A stretch of 64,000 bases of DNA from Halomonas jincaotanensis (GCF_018448785.1 NZ_JAHCLU010000003.1:342435-406434), one strand, 5' to 3'; positions 19,274 to 28,369 are shown, counted from the first letter of the stretch. Program-made: numbers and translations. The notes: a model not told the origin generated them from the letters alone.

Positions 19274-21075
19274 GCAATTTGCTGTTTCCCAGCGTTATCA
19301 TCGTTGCAATGCTCTGGCCGTTCGGGCTGGCGATGCGCGTGCCAGTGCGCGGCTGGTTGTCGTCATCGGGCCGGTCGCGGGTATGGCTGGACGGCTGGTG
19401 GTGCACGGCACCGCTGCCGGCGCTGGCCTTGTTGCTGCCCTGGTCCGAGCCGTCATTAACGCTCTCCTGGTGGCTACTCGGTGGTGTCTGGTCGCTCGAT
19501 GACCCGCGCCGTTCGCTGCTTGCCCTGACGGTGTTGCTGTGGGGCCTGGCCGGGCTTTATGCGCGCGGTTATCTGGCCAGCGAGCAGCACCGGCAGGAGG
19601 CCGGCGACGACAATGCCGCACGACGGCTTCAACGCTTTGCGCTCTTCTGGCCGCTGTGTCTTGCCGGCAATCTGCTGTTGATTGTTGCCGAGGATATCGC
19701 CAGCTTCTATCTGGGCTTCAGCACGATGACCTTTGCCGCCTATGCCTTGGTGGTACATGCCGGCACGCGCGATGCCCAGACTGGCGGCCTTGCTTATCTG
19801 GTGATGGCGGTGCTGGGGGAGGGCATGATCCTGGCCGGACTGCTATGGGCCGCGGGCAGTGCCGAAACGACCATGCTCGACGAGCTGCGCGAGGGTCTGG
19901 TCGAGGCCGAGCAGGGCGTCTGGATGGCCGCTCTCCTGTGGCTCGGTTTCGGCGTCAAGGCGGGGGTGGTAGGGCTGCATGTCTGGTTACCGCTGGCCCA
20001 CCCGGTGGCGCCGACGCCTGCCAGCGCCGTGCTTAGCGGCGTAATGATCAAGGCCGGCCTGCTGGGCTGGCTGATGACCCTGCCGCTCGGGCATGCCGAT
20101 CCGGGTGAAGCCTTCGTCATGCTTGGTCGGGTAATGTCGGTGGCCGGCCTGGCGGCAGCCTTCGGCGCGGCGGTTTATGGGGCCTGCCAGTCGCACCCCA
20201 AGGCGGTGCTGGCCTATTCAAGCGTCAGTCAGATGGGCATGCTCACGGCGCTGGTGGCTATGGGGTTGATCGTCCCCGAGCAATGGCCGGCGCTGCTTGC
20301 GGCGGTGGTGCTGTTTGCCTGTCACCATGGGCTGACCAAGGGCACGCTCTTCCTGGGTGTCGGGATCAGTGAGCACCCGCCGCGCATGCCGAGCTGGCTG
20401 CTGTGGGCCTTGTTGCTGCTACCGGGGCTCTCGCTGTCGGGGGTGCTGGGCTCGGGGCTTGCCAGCAAGTGGGGCTACAAGACGGTACTGTACGACGCCG
20501 ATCACAAGGATCTCGTGCTGTGGCTCAGCCTGGCGGCAGTTGGGACGACCCTGCTGATGGCTCGCGCCCTGTGGTGCCAATGGCGGGCCGCGCGACAGGC
20601 CAGCCACGACGACCCGGTGGCGCTGACCGGCGCGATGCCGGTGGCCTGGCTGGGTACCCTGCTGGCGGCGGCCTCGTTGCCGTGGTGGCTGCCCATGGGG
20701 CGGCCCGACTGGCCACCGCTGGGTGAGCTGGTCGGGCTCTGGTGGCCGGCGGCACTGGGCGTGGTGCTGGCCGTGTCGATCGGCCTTATGGCCCGCCAGC
20801 ACCTCCACGAGGTCATCAAAAAGCTGCCACCGGGCGATCTCTGGTGGCCGTTGATGCGGGGCTATCAGGCGGTAGCGGGCAGAGTGGCGCGCGGCGTGTC
20901 GCGACTCGGCGCGTCAGTGGCGGCAGTCGTCAGGCGCCTGCAGGCGCTGGAGCGCTGGCTGGTCGACGGCCTCGGCGTGTTGGCCCGCGGCGAGCAGTGG
21001 CTGGGACGCCACGGCGCGGTGTTGATGATGGCCAGTGCGCTGCTGCTGGCCATCATCATGCTGGTCGCACCCTGA
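19270..21075 (+). CDS. Antiporter-like subunit with C-terminal extension (NuoL/HyfB type), third
   Basis: A 601-residue membrane protein. The start at 19270 overlaps the preceding stop; the longer open frame to 19159 is dismissed. TM7-8 residues are present (FGVKAGVVGLHVWLP, SGVMIKAGLLG), but the TM5 glutamate is replaced: the segment reads FYLGFSTMTFAAY where the family has FELM. The last 100 residues contain LPPGDLWW, a long amphipathic stretch and a final helix, which resembles the lateral arm of NuoL/HycC-like subunits. It probably ties the three antiporter-like subunits together. Confidence 0.78.
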   Translation: MSNLLFPSVIIVAMLWPFGLAMRVPVRGWLSSSGRSRVWLDGWWCTAPLPALALLLPWSEPSLTLSWWLLGGVWSLDDPRRSLLALTVLLWGLAGLYARGYLASEQHRQEAGDDNAARRLQRFALFWPLCLAGNLLLIVAEDIASFYLGFSTMTFAAYALVVHAGTRDAQTGGLAYLVMAVLGEGMILAGLLWAAGSAETTMLDELREGLVEAEQGVWMAALLWLGFGVKAGVVGLHVWLPLAHPVAPTPASAVLSGVMIKAGLLGWLMTLPLGHADPGEAFVMLGRVMSVAGLAAAFGAAVYGACQSHPKAVLAYSSVSQMGMLTALVAMGLIVPEQWPALLAAVVLFACHHGLTKGTLFLGVGISEHPPRMPSWLLWALLLLPGLSLSGVLGSGLASKWGYKTVLYDADHKDLVLWLSLAAVGTTLLMARALWCQWRAARQASHDDPVALTGAMPVAWLGTLLAAASLPWWLPMGRPDWPPLGELVGLWWPAALGVVLAVSIGLMARQHLHEVIKKLPPGDLWWPLMRGYQAVAGRVARGVSRLGASVAAVVRRLQALERWLVDGLGVLARGEQWLGRHGAVLMMASALLLAIIMLVAP

Positions 21076-21106
21076 TTGGTCGGGGGCGAAGTGGTAGAGA
21101 AGGGCG

Positions 21107-22516
21107 CTAGAGGAGTTCTTCTCCCGCCAGTGCTAGCCGTGAGCGCTCGACGCTTTTCAGGGTGACGTGACCGGCGTAGGGCCAGTCACGGAAGCGTTGC
21201 ACCACCGCCGCCATGCCGCAGGTATTGGCGGTCAAGTAAGGCGTATCGATCTGGCCGACATTGCCCAGGCAGACGATCTTGGTGTTGCGCCCGGCGCGGG
21301 TAACCAGTGACTTGAGCTGCTTGGGCGTGAAGTTCTGGGCCTCGTCGATGATCAGGAAGGTGTCGTTGAGCGTGCGTCCGCGCATGAAGCCGGGCGCACG
21401 GATCTGCACTCGGGAGCCGAGCAGTTGACGAGTGGCACCATTGTCCCAGCTGGAGCCTCCTTCCTCGTCGCGCAGCAGATTGTCCATGTTGTCGTGGAAG
21501 GCACCCATCCACGGCGACATCTTTTCTTCCTCGGTGCCCGGCAGGAAGCCGATGTCCTCGCTCATGGTGATCGGCGCCCGGGTGAAGACGATCCGCTCGA
21601 AGCGTTTGCAGTCCAGGGTCTGCTGGAAGGCGGCCGCCAGCGTCATGAAGGTCTTGCCGGTACCGGCGCTGCCGGCGATGGTGACCAGGTCGACATCGTC
21701 ATCCATCAACAGGTTGAGTGTGAAGTTCTGCCGGCTGTCGTGGGCATGCACCCCCCAGACGCTGGCGCCGTGCCGGTAGTTGGTCAGCAGTTCCAGATGC
21801 GCATGGCGTGGGCCCACATCGCGAACGATGGCCTCGAAACTCGCGCCGTTGTCGCTGTCGGAGACCAGCATGCCCAGGTGCCACTCGGGAGGGATGTCGC
21901 CGGCGAGCCGGTAGATGACGCGATGGTCCTGGCGCTCGACGCGGACGTCCACCTTCAGGCTGTCCCATAGCCCACTACCGTCGTGTCCGGCATCCGGGTA
22001 GACCCGCGCCCCATCGATCATGGCGTCCGAGTCATCGAACACTCGGTCGTTGAGGTAGTCTTCCACCGGTACGCCTAGGGCCGCGGCCTTGACCCTGAGA
22101 TTAATGTCCTTGGTGACCAGTATCACCGAAGCGTCGACGCGCTCATCACGCAGCCGGCAGGTCTCGGCGAGGATACGGTTGTCGGGGGTGTCCGCCAGCG
22201 GGTCGAGAGGCTCGAGGTCGCGATAGCAGAGCAGGCGAAGCATGCCGTCCGGACCGGCCATGCGCTGAATGGGAATACCGTTGCGAATCCGTTCGATGTC
22301 GACATTGGCGGTGAGATCCGACAGGGTGCGGCTGACCTGGCGGGCGGTGCGGGCGATTTCGCGGATGCCATTCTTGTGCTTGTCGAGCTCTTCGAGAACG
22401 GTCATGGGGATGACCACTTCGTGCTCGTCGAATTGATAGAGGGCAGTGGGGTCGTGAATCAGAACGTTGGTGTCCAGCACGTAGAGTCGAGTGGCTTTCT
22501 TGTCGATGCGTACCAT
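21107..22516 (-). CDS. PhoH family protein with PIN domain
   Basis: A 469-residue PhoH2-type protein. The N-terminal PIN ribonuclease domain begins YVLDTNVLIHD with acidic metal ligands. The C-terminal PhoH ATPase has Walker A GSAGTGKTF and Walker B FLIIDEAQN. Related proteins unwind and cut RNA. The start at 22516 is chosen for AGGAGAG 7 bases upstream; a GTG 20 codons earlier (22576) is weaker. It is convergent with the membrane operon and probably monocistronic. Confidence 0.88.
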   Translation of the reverse strand: MVRIDKKATRLYVLDTNVLIHDPTALYQFDEHEVVIPMTVLEELDKHKNGIREIARTARQVSRTLSDLTANVDIERIRNGIPIQRMAGPDGMLRLLCYRDLEPLDPLADTPDNRILAETCRLRDERVDASVILVTKDINLRVKAAALGVPVEDYLNDRVFDDSDAMIDGARVYPDAGHDGSGLWDSLKVDVRVERQDHRVIYRLAGDIPPEWHLGMLVSDSDNGASFEAIVRDVGPRHAHLELLTNYRHGASVWGVHAHDSRQNFTLNLLMDDDVDLVTIAGSAGTGKTFMTLAAAFQQTLDCKRFERIVFTRAPITMSEDIGFLPGTEEEKMSPWMGAFHDNMDNLLRDEEGGSSWDNGATRQLLGSRVQIRAPGFMRGRTLNDTFLIIDEAQNFTPKQLKSLVTRAGRNTKIVCLGNVGQIDTPYLTANTCGMAAVVQRFRDWPYAGHVTLKSVERSRLALAGEELL

Positions 22517-22844
22517 CGGCGCAGCTCTCCTGATTTTCACGTCGGAGACGTCACACAAGCGTCTCGTATTCGACACTGTCAGCGCGCGATGTCAGGCAGG
22601 TGACAGGGGCCCCAACGGTGCCGTCTGGCTCGGCGCGGTCTTCACCTCCTTTCTTGGTCAAACCTGTGGTGGGTAAACGTTGGTCATCCATCCCTGTGAA
22701 CCAACCCCGGGGGAGCCAGGAAACCTCCTGACCTGGCTCTGAGCTTAGCATGGACACAGACTTGTCATGCGGCAACGCAGTGCGGGGATTTTCTTTTCCA
22801 CGATGCGCTAACCGCCAGGCGGTGGGGCCGGTGCCTGATACTGA
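22517..22844. other. Intergenic region between patatin and phoH genes
   Basis: This 328-base stretch has no gene I can support. It contains a dyad at 22713-22739 (GAGCCAGG and CCTGGCTC, 11-nt loop) and a second at about 22678-22706 (GTTGGT and ACCAAC). Neither is followed by a clear T-run on the minus strand. They may end the patatin transcript or structure the phoH leader. Confidence 0.4.
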
Positions 22845-23876
22845 CTAGCCCGTTTCGGTTTCCCGATAGACACTCTCCACGTCCAGCGAGGAATGATTCC
22901 CCAGCGCCGCATAATGCTCATCGAGCCAGGCTGAGGTCGCTTCACGCCCTCGATCGCGAAGATAGCAGAGGAAGGCCCACTCGGCGTTGAGCTTGCTCGA
23001 GACCGAAAGTTCCGACACGGTGTCGTCGGCACTGATGCGATGAAACAGGGTCTCGGCGAAACAGCCGATGTCGTGGTCGGCGTCGACGAGACGGCGTTGC
23101 ATCATGGCCACCATGCGTACCTCCTTGATCAGGGAGGCGTTGAAGGTGATCTCGTTCAGGCGGTTCATGATCGCCGCGGCGCTGGTGGGCAGTTCCTCGC
23201 GATAGATGGGGTTAATCTGCACGATCACGATATCGCGTGAATCGCAGTGTTCCATTAACGGAAACAGGGCGGGGTTGCCCGTGTAGCCGCCATCCCAGTA
23301 AGCCTCGCCATCGATTTCCACCGCCTGATAGACGGTCGGCACGCAGGCGGAGGCCATGACCGCATCGAGACTCATCTCTTCCCGCGTGAAGACCCGTTGC
23401 TTGCCGCTGCGCACGTTGGTGGCGGTGACGAACAGCTTTAAATCCTGGCACGCGCGTACCCGTGCGAAATCGACATGGTTGTCGACGATGCTGCGTAGGG
23501 GGTTGAGGTTGAGCGGATTGAATTGATAAGGCGATACCAGGCGGCTCATCAAATCCATGGCGATATAGCCAGGTGAGGTGTCCAGGCTCCAGTTGCCGGT
23601 CAGTATGTCCCAAGGCATGCGCTTGACAGGGCTAGACATGCCGGCTTGGCTGACGGCGCGCCAGAAACCTTTCAACGCCTCGCGTGCGGTGGTTTCGTCG
23701 CCACGGGTCAGGGCGTCGGCCATCACCACGCCGTTCATGGCGCCGGCGCTGGTGCCGCTGATGCCTTCTATCTCGATGCGTTCATCTTCCAGCAGACAGT
23801 CCATGACGCCCCAGGTGAAGGCGCCATGGGCACCTCCGCCCTGGAGCGCCAGGTCGATGCGTTTCTTGTCGGTCAT
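22845..23876 (-). CDS. Patatin-like phospholipase
   Basis: A 343-residue protein with the full patatin signature: oxyanion loop LQGGGAHGAF at residue 10, nucleophile Ser in GTSAG near residue 42, and the catalytic aspartate in YWDGGYTGNP near residue 190-195. The family hydrolyses acyl lipids by a Ser-Asp dyad. No signal peptide is visible, so it is cytoplasmic or peripheral. It has no obvious functional link with its neighbours. Confidence 0.88.
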   Translation of the reverse strand: MTDKKRIDLALQGGGAHGAFTWGVMDCLLEDERIEIEGISGTSAGAMNGVVMADALTRGDETTAREALKGFWRAVSQAGMSSPVKRMPWDILTGNWSLDTSPGYIAMDLMSRLVSPYQFNPLNLNPLRSIVDNHVDFARVRACQDLKLFVTATNVRSGKQRVFTREEMSLDAVMASACVPTVYQAVEIDGEAYWDGGYTGNPALFPLMEHCDSRDIVIVQINPIYREELPTSAAAIMNRLNEITFNASLIKEVRMVAMMQRRLVDADHDIGCFAETLFHRISADDTVSELSVSSKLNAEWAFLCYLRDRGREATSAWLDEHYAALGNHSSLDVESVYRETETG

Positions 23877-23952
23877 GCCACACCCTCGGTCGCGATTTGC
23901 TGCGATGCATTAGAGCAACCAGCATAGAGGTCGCGACCGGCAGCGGCCAGCA

Positions 23953-24378
23953 TCAAGCCTTTATCAGTACCTTTTCGCCGTCGAAGCGCAATGGCCAGGT
24001 GCGCAGCTTAACGGCTTCATCTTCGAGGCACTGGCCATCCTCGAGCCGAAAGTGCTGCTTGTAGATCGGCGAGGCCACCACCGGCTGGCCCTTGAGATCG
24101 CCGACAATGCCGCGGGCGATGACATTCGCCCCGGCGATGGGATCGTGGTGGTCGATGGCATAGAGCTCCGGGTCATGGTGGGAAAGCGCCGGCGTGTTCG
24201 GGCCGGCTGGCCGCGGCGTGTTCGGGCCGCATGGAATATAGAAAATGGCGACCTGCGCCGGGCCCTCGGCGGTTTCCACCCAGGCGGCGACGCCGGAATA
24301 GGGCACCAGGTCGGCGCGGGTACAGACCACTAGCCAGTCGGGAGCCGTGGATGTCGCGGCGGCGGTTGCAGAGGTCAT
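23953..24378 (-). CDS. nirD: Assimilatory nitrite reductase small subunit NirD
   Basis: A 141-residue Rieske-fold protein of the NirD type, the partner of NirB in NADH-dependent reduction of nitrite to ammonium. The tail (LRTWPLRFDGEKVLI) and core (VVASPIYKQHFRLEDGQCLED) match the family. The central repeat-like insertion with two RPAGPNTPA-type copies (PNTPRPAGPNTPALSHHD) is unusual. It lies 14 bases after nirB and ends the operon. Confidence 0.9.
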   Translation of the reverse strand: MTSATAAATSTAPDWLVVCTRADLVPYSGVAAWVETAEGPAQVAIFYIPCGPNTPRPAGPNTPALSHHDPELYAIDHHDPIAGANVIARGIVGDLKGQPVVASPIYKQHFRLEDGQCLEDEAVKLRTWPLRFDGEKVLIKA

Positions 24379-24392
24379 GGCAAGCTCCTTGT

Positions 24393-26894
24393 TCAGGCTG
24401 GGCGCAGTTGGCCGCGCTCTTCGGTGACGATAATGTCCGGATCGGGGCGGCTGTCGTTGACGAAGCTACGGAAGCGCTTGAGCTTTTCCGGGTCGTTCAG
24501 CGCATCGGCCCACTCGCACCGGTAGTTGTCGATGACCGTCTGCATCTGGGCTTCCAGTTCTGTGCCGATCGACAGGCTGTCGTTGATGACCACCTCCTTG
24601 AGATAGTCCAGGCCGCCGTCGAGGTTCTCGCGCCATACCGAGGTACGCTGCAGGCGATCGGCGGTGCGGACATAGAACATCAGGAAGCGATCGATCAGTT
24701 GGATGAGACGCTCGTCGTCGAGGTCGGTGGCAAATAGCTCGGCATGCCGCGGACGCATGCCGCCGTTACCGCAGACATAGAGATTCCAGCCATTTTCGGT
24801 GGCGATCACGCCGATGTCCTTGCCCTGCGCTTCGGCGCATTCGCGGGTGCAGCCCGATACGCCGAACTTGAGTTTGTGGGGCGAACGCAGGCCCTTGTAG
24901 CGCTCCTCCAGACGGATCGCCATGCCCACGCTGTCCTGAACGCCATAACGACACCAGGTGCTGCCGACACAGGACTTCACGGTACGCAGCGACTTGGCAT
25001 AGGCGTGTCCGGTCTCGAAGCCGGCGTCGAGCAGTTCGCTCCAGATGTCCGGCAGGTCTTCCAGGCGGGCCCCGAACAGGTCGATACGCTGGCCGCCGGT
25101 GATCTTGGTATACAGACCAAAGGTCTCGGCCACCCGGCCCAGCACGATCAGCTTGTCGGGCGTGATCTCGCCACCCGGGACACGCGGAACGACTGAATAG
25201 GTGCCGTTCTTCTGCATGTTGGCCATGAAGGTGTCGTTGGTGTCCTGCAGCGGGATGTGCGCGGCGTCGGTAATCGGCTCGTTGAAATTCGACGCGAGAA
25301 TCGATGCCACCGCCGGCTTGCAGATGTCACAGCCGAGTTGGTGAGTGTCTTGATTGCCATGCTTCTCGATCAGCGCGCCGAAGGTCTTGATGCCCTCGAC
25401 AAGCACGATGTCATAGAGCTCTTGACGAGTATGGGCGAAGTGCTCGCATATCGAGCGGTCGACCTCCACGCCACGCGCTTCCAGTTCATGATCGACCACA
25501 CTCTTGAGCAGCGCCGCGCAGCCACCACAGCCGGTACTGGCCTTCGTCTCGCACTTGACGGTCGCCAGGTCCTCGGCTCCGGCGTCTAGCGTGGCGCAGA
25601 TATCGCCCTTGCTGACGTTGTGGCAGGAGCAGATCGTCGCCGTCTCGGGCAGGGCGTCCGGGCCCAGGGTCGGCGCTCCTTCGCTGCTGGGCAGGATCAG
25701 CGCGGCCGGGTCTTCGGGGAGGTCCAGGCCATTGCTGTAGTACTGCATCAGGGTGTCGTAAACGCTGTTGTCGCCCACCAGCATGGCCCCGACCAGCCGC
25801 CTGCCGTCGCTGGAGACGACCAGCTTGCGGTACTGCTGCTTGATCTGGTCCAGATAGCGGAACGTCTTGGCGCCGGGCGTGCGGTCGCCGTGGGCATCGC
25901 CGATGGCGCCGACATCGACACCGAGCAGCTTGAGCTTGGTGCTCATGTCGGCGCCACGGAAGCTTTCCCCGCCTTCCAGCAGGGTGGCGGCGGCGACCTT
26001 GGCCATCTGATAGCCGGGTGCCACCAGGCCGAAGATGCTGTTGTTCCATAGCGCCACCTCGCCGATGGCGAGGACGGCCGGGTCACTGGTCAGGCATTGG
26101 TCGTCGACGACGATGCCGCCGCGCTCGCCCATCTCCAGGGCACTGTCACGGGCCAGCTCGTCGCGAGGCCGGATGCCCGCGGAGAAGACGATCAGGTCGG
26201 TCTCCAGCACCTTGTCGTCCTGGAAGACCATGCGATGCGCGGCGTCCACGCCATCCTCGATGCGTTGGGTGGCGCGGTCGGTGTGGACCTGTACGCCGAG
26301 TGCTTCGATCTTCTCGCGCAGCAGCTCCCCACCCTCGCTGTCGACCTGCATGGGCATCAGGCGCGGGGCGAATTCGACCACTGCGGTGTCAAGCTCGAGC
26401 CCGCGCAGGGCGTTGGCGGCTTCCAGGCCGAGCAGGCCGCCACCCACCACCACGCCGGTCGAGGCGCTCTTGGCGGCCTCGCGGATGGCGTCCAGGTCGT
26501 CCAGGGTGCGATAGACCAGACACCCCGGACGGTCGCTACCGGGCATCGGCGGCACGAAAGGGTAGGAGCCGGTCGCGAGCACCAGTCGCTGATAGCCGTA
26601 GCGGCCCTGGTCGGTAACAACCTCGCTGGCATCGCGGTCGATGGCGGTGACCGCCTCATGCAGGCGTATTTCGACGCCATTGGCGGCGTACCAGTCGGCA
26701 TCAGAGAGGGCGAGGGAGTCGGCGTCACGACCGGTGAAATATTCGGAGAGATGGACACGGTCGTAGGCACGATGACGCTCCTCGCCGAAGACGGTGATGG
26801 TGTAGCGCTCGGTGGCGTCTTGCTCGATCAGCTGCTCGACCAGATGATGGCCGACCATGCCGTTACCGATGATGATGAGATTGGGCTTGTTCAT
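24393..26894 (-). CDS. nirB: Assimilatory nitrite reductase large subunit NirB
   Basis: An 833-residue cytoplasmic siroheme enzyme that reduces nitrite to ammonium with NADH. Order: FAD/NADH module (IIGNGMVGHHLVEQL at the N terminus), a BFD-like [2Fe-2S] domain (CSCHNVSKGDIC and CGGCAALL around residues 420-470), then ferredoxin-like and siroheme/[4Fe-4S] domains with cysteines in SCVGSTWC and GCTRECAEA near residues 640-690. The ATG overlaps the stop of the upstream oxidoreductase by 4 bases. The product needs siroheme, which fits cobA in the divergent operon. Confidence 0.95.
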   Translation of the reverse strand: MNKPNLIIIGNGMVGHHLVEQLIEQDATERYTITVFGEERHRAYDRVHLSEYFTGRDADSLALSDADWYAANGVEIRLHEAVTAIDRDASEVVTDQGRYGYQRLVLATGSYPFVPPMPGSDRPGCLVYRTLDDLDAIREAAKSASTGVVVGGGLLGLEAANALRGLELDTAVVEFAPRLMPMQVDSEGGELLREKIEALGVQVHTDRATQRIEDGVDAAHRMVFQDDKVLETDLIVFSAGIRPRDELARDSALEMGERGGIVVDDQCLTSDPAVLAIGEVALWNNSIFGLVAPGYQMAKVAAATLLEGGESFRGADMSTKLKLLGVDVGAIGDAHGDRTPGAKTFRYLDQIKQQYRKLVVSSDGRRLVGAMLVGDNSVYDTLMQYYSNGLDLPEDPAALILPSSEGAPTLGPDALPETATICSCHNVSKGDICATLDAGAEDLATVKCETKASTGCGGCAALLKSVVDHELEARGVEVDRSICEHFAHTRQELYDIVLVEGIKTFGALIEKHGNQDTHQLGCDICKPAVASILASNFNEPITDAAHIPLQDTNDTFMANMQKNGTYSVVPRVPGGEITPDKLIVLGRVAETFGLYTKITGGQRIDLFGARLEDLPDIWSELLDAGFETGHAYAKSLRTVKSCVGSTWCRYGVQDSVGMAIRLEERYKGLRSPHKLKFGVSGCTRECAEAQGKDIGVIATENGWNLYVCGNGGMRPRHAELFATDLDDERLIQLIDRFLMFYVRTADRLQRTSVWRENLDGGLDYLKEVVINDSLSIGTELEAQMQTVIDNYRCEWADALNDPEKLKRFRSFVNDSRPDPDIIVTEERGQLRPA

Positions 26895-28255
26895 GCGGCC
26901 TCCTTCTGAGGGCGTGCGTGTTCGTCTAAGCGGGTGTCGTGGGCGTCGAGCAGCGCATCGGCATCGGCACTACCCAGCAGCAGGGCCTGGCGGCAGGCGC
27001 TTAGGTCGCGTCCCGACTGAGCCTGGGCGAAGTACCAGGGGCCCATGGCAGTGTCGCCATAGAGCACGACGCCTTCGAGTCGGCCATTGCGCAGCAGCAG
27101 GCGGCGATAGTCGCCCTGGGCGGGGTCGTGGTAGCTGAGGACGTCGTGGTCGTCGTCGGGCTCGGTCGGGCCGAAGGCATAGAGCGAGATGCCACTGATC
27201 TTGAGCTGGGTAGCGCTGGGTCTTTCGACATAGCGGGCCTGACTGTCAGCGCCGGTGGCCTTGTTCGCGAGATACTCGGCGAGCACCTCGACCTGGCGCC
27301 AGATGGGCTCCACCAGACCATAGGTCTTGCTCTGGAACTGACAGCATTCGCCGAGGGCATGGATGGCCGGGTCGGAGGTGGTCAGGGTGTCGTCGACGAC
27401 GATGGCCCGGTCGACATCGAGACCGGCCTGGCGTCCCAGTTGGTCGTTGGGGGTAATGCCGGCGGCGATCACCACGCAATCGGCGGGCAGGCGCCGGCCA
27501 TCCTCCAGGCGTACCGCGACGACATGACCGTTAGCATCGCCCTCCAGGGCGGCCAGGCGGGCCTCGGTGTGGACCTCGAGACCGCGGCCGACAAGCTCGG
27601 CTTCCAGCAGGCTCGCGGCGGTAGCGTCGAGTTGGCGATTCATCAGGCGGCCGGCGCGTTGCAGCACGCTGACCTGCAGGCCTTGCGTGTCCTGGTTCTG
27701 CTGTTGAGAGCCCTGCTTGCGAAAGGCTTGTTTACGCAGCCCCTCGGCGGCTTCCAGCCCGAGCAGGCCACCACCGACGACCACGGCATGTCCGCCCTTT
27801 TCGGCGGCAGCCGTCAGCGCGGCAGCGTCCTTGAGATCGCGAAAGCCGTGGACGCCTGCAAGGGTGATGCCCTCGATATCCGGCATCGATGGGCGTGAGC
27901 CGGTGGCCAGTATCAGTCGGTCAAAGGCGAGCTGGCGGCCGGTGTCGGTGGTCAGGTATTTAACCTGGCGATCGAGCTTCGCGACCCGTTCGCCGAGGAT
28001 CAGCTCGATGCCCTGTTCGGCGTACCACTCGTCATCGCTAAGGGCTACGCCCTCGCGGTCCATCTCGCCCGCCAACAAGGGCGACAGCATGATGCGGTTG
28101 TAGGCGGCGGTGCGCTCATCGCCGAGCACGGTAATGGGCAACGGGCCATCGAGTCGCTTGCGCAATGCTTCTATCAGCCGGTGGCCGGCCATGCCGTTGC
28201 CGACGATCACAAGGTGTTCATGGGCGCCGGCGACTCTGGGAAGTCGGTGATGCAT
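26891..28255 (-). CDS. FAD/NAD(P)-dependent oxidoreductase of the nitrate-assimilation operon
   Basis: A 454-residue flavoprotein closely resembling the N-terminal FAD/NADH module of NirB. It has LVIVGNGMAGHRLIEAL at the N terminus and VVVGGGLLGLEAAEGL for the NADH site. By position it is probably the electron donor for NasA, the role NasC plays in Klebsiella. The start is set at ATG 28255, preceded by AGAGGTGAG; the frame could begin at GTG 28264, but that codon lies inside the ribosome site. An unusual Gln/Arg-rich stretch (RKQAFRKQGSQQQNQ) interrupts the NADH domain after the glycine motif. Confidence 0.86.
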   Translation of the reverse strand: MHHRLPRVAGAHEHLVIVGNGMAGHRLIEALRKRLDGPLPITVLGDERTAAYNRIMLSPLLAGEMDREGVALSDDEWYAEQGIELILGERVAKLDRQVKYLTTDTGRQLAFDRLILATGSRPSMPDIEGITLAGVHGFRDLKDAAALTAAAEKGGHAVVVGGGLLGLEAAEGLRKQAFRKQGSQQQNQDTQGLQVSVLQRAGRLMNRQLDATAASLLEAELVGRGLEVHTEARLAALEGDANGHVVAVRLEDGRRLPADCVVIAAGITPNDQLGRQAGLDVDRAIVVDDTLTTSDPAIHALGECCQFQSKTYGLVEPIWRQVEVLAEYLANKATGADSQARYVERPSATQLKISGISLYAFGPTEPDDDHDVLSYHDPAQGDYRRLLLRNGRLEGVVLYGDTAMGPWYFAQAQSGRDLSACRQALLLGSADADALLDAHDTRLDEHARPQKEAA

Positions 28256-28273
28256 TGGGCTCACCTCTTTTTC

Positions 28274-28309
28274 GTCAACTTTTCCGTCGACTTTTCAGTC
28301 AACTGACAC
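28274..28309. repeat. Three 12-bp tandem repeats in the nirB operon leader
   Basis: GTCAACTTTTCC, GTCGACTTTTCA and GTCAACTGACAC start at 28274, 28286 and 28298. They lie just upstream of the ribosome site of the FAD oxidoreductase gene. Confidence 0.6.
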
Positions 28310-28310
28310 G

Positions 28311-28369
28311 AACAAAAAGGCGCCTCGTCACTGCCCTGCAGAGAGGGAGAGACAAGACGTCGTTGTCCA
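28311..28369 (-). promoter_or_regulatory. Putative NasT (ANTAR) antitermination leader of the nirB operon
   Basis: On the minus strand a short hairpin, GAC and GTC around the hexaloop AACGAC, is followed by TTGTCTCTCCC and CAGGGCAGTGACG, and then by GGCGCC with a TTTTTG run. The loop has A at position 1 and G at position 4, as ANTAR proteins prefer. The block TCTCTCCC / CAGGGCAnTGACG also occurs in the nasA leader (30502-30525). Antitermination by NasT is inferred from this similarity and from nasT lying next door. I could not draw a full terminator stem before the T-run. Confidence 0.5.

Noticed and set aside
22517..22676. Small minus-strand gene behind the AGGAGG near 22645
   Set aside because: No start codon at a suitable distance and no lasting frame.
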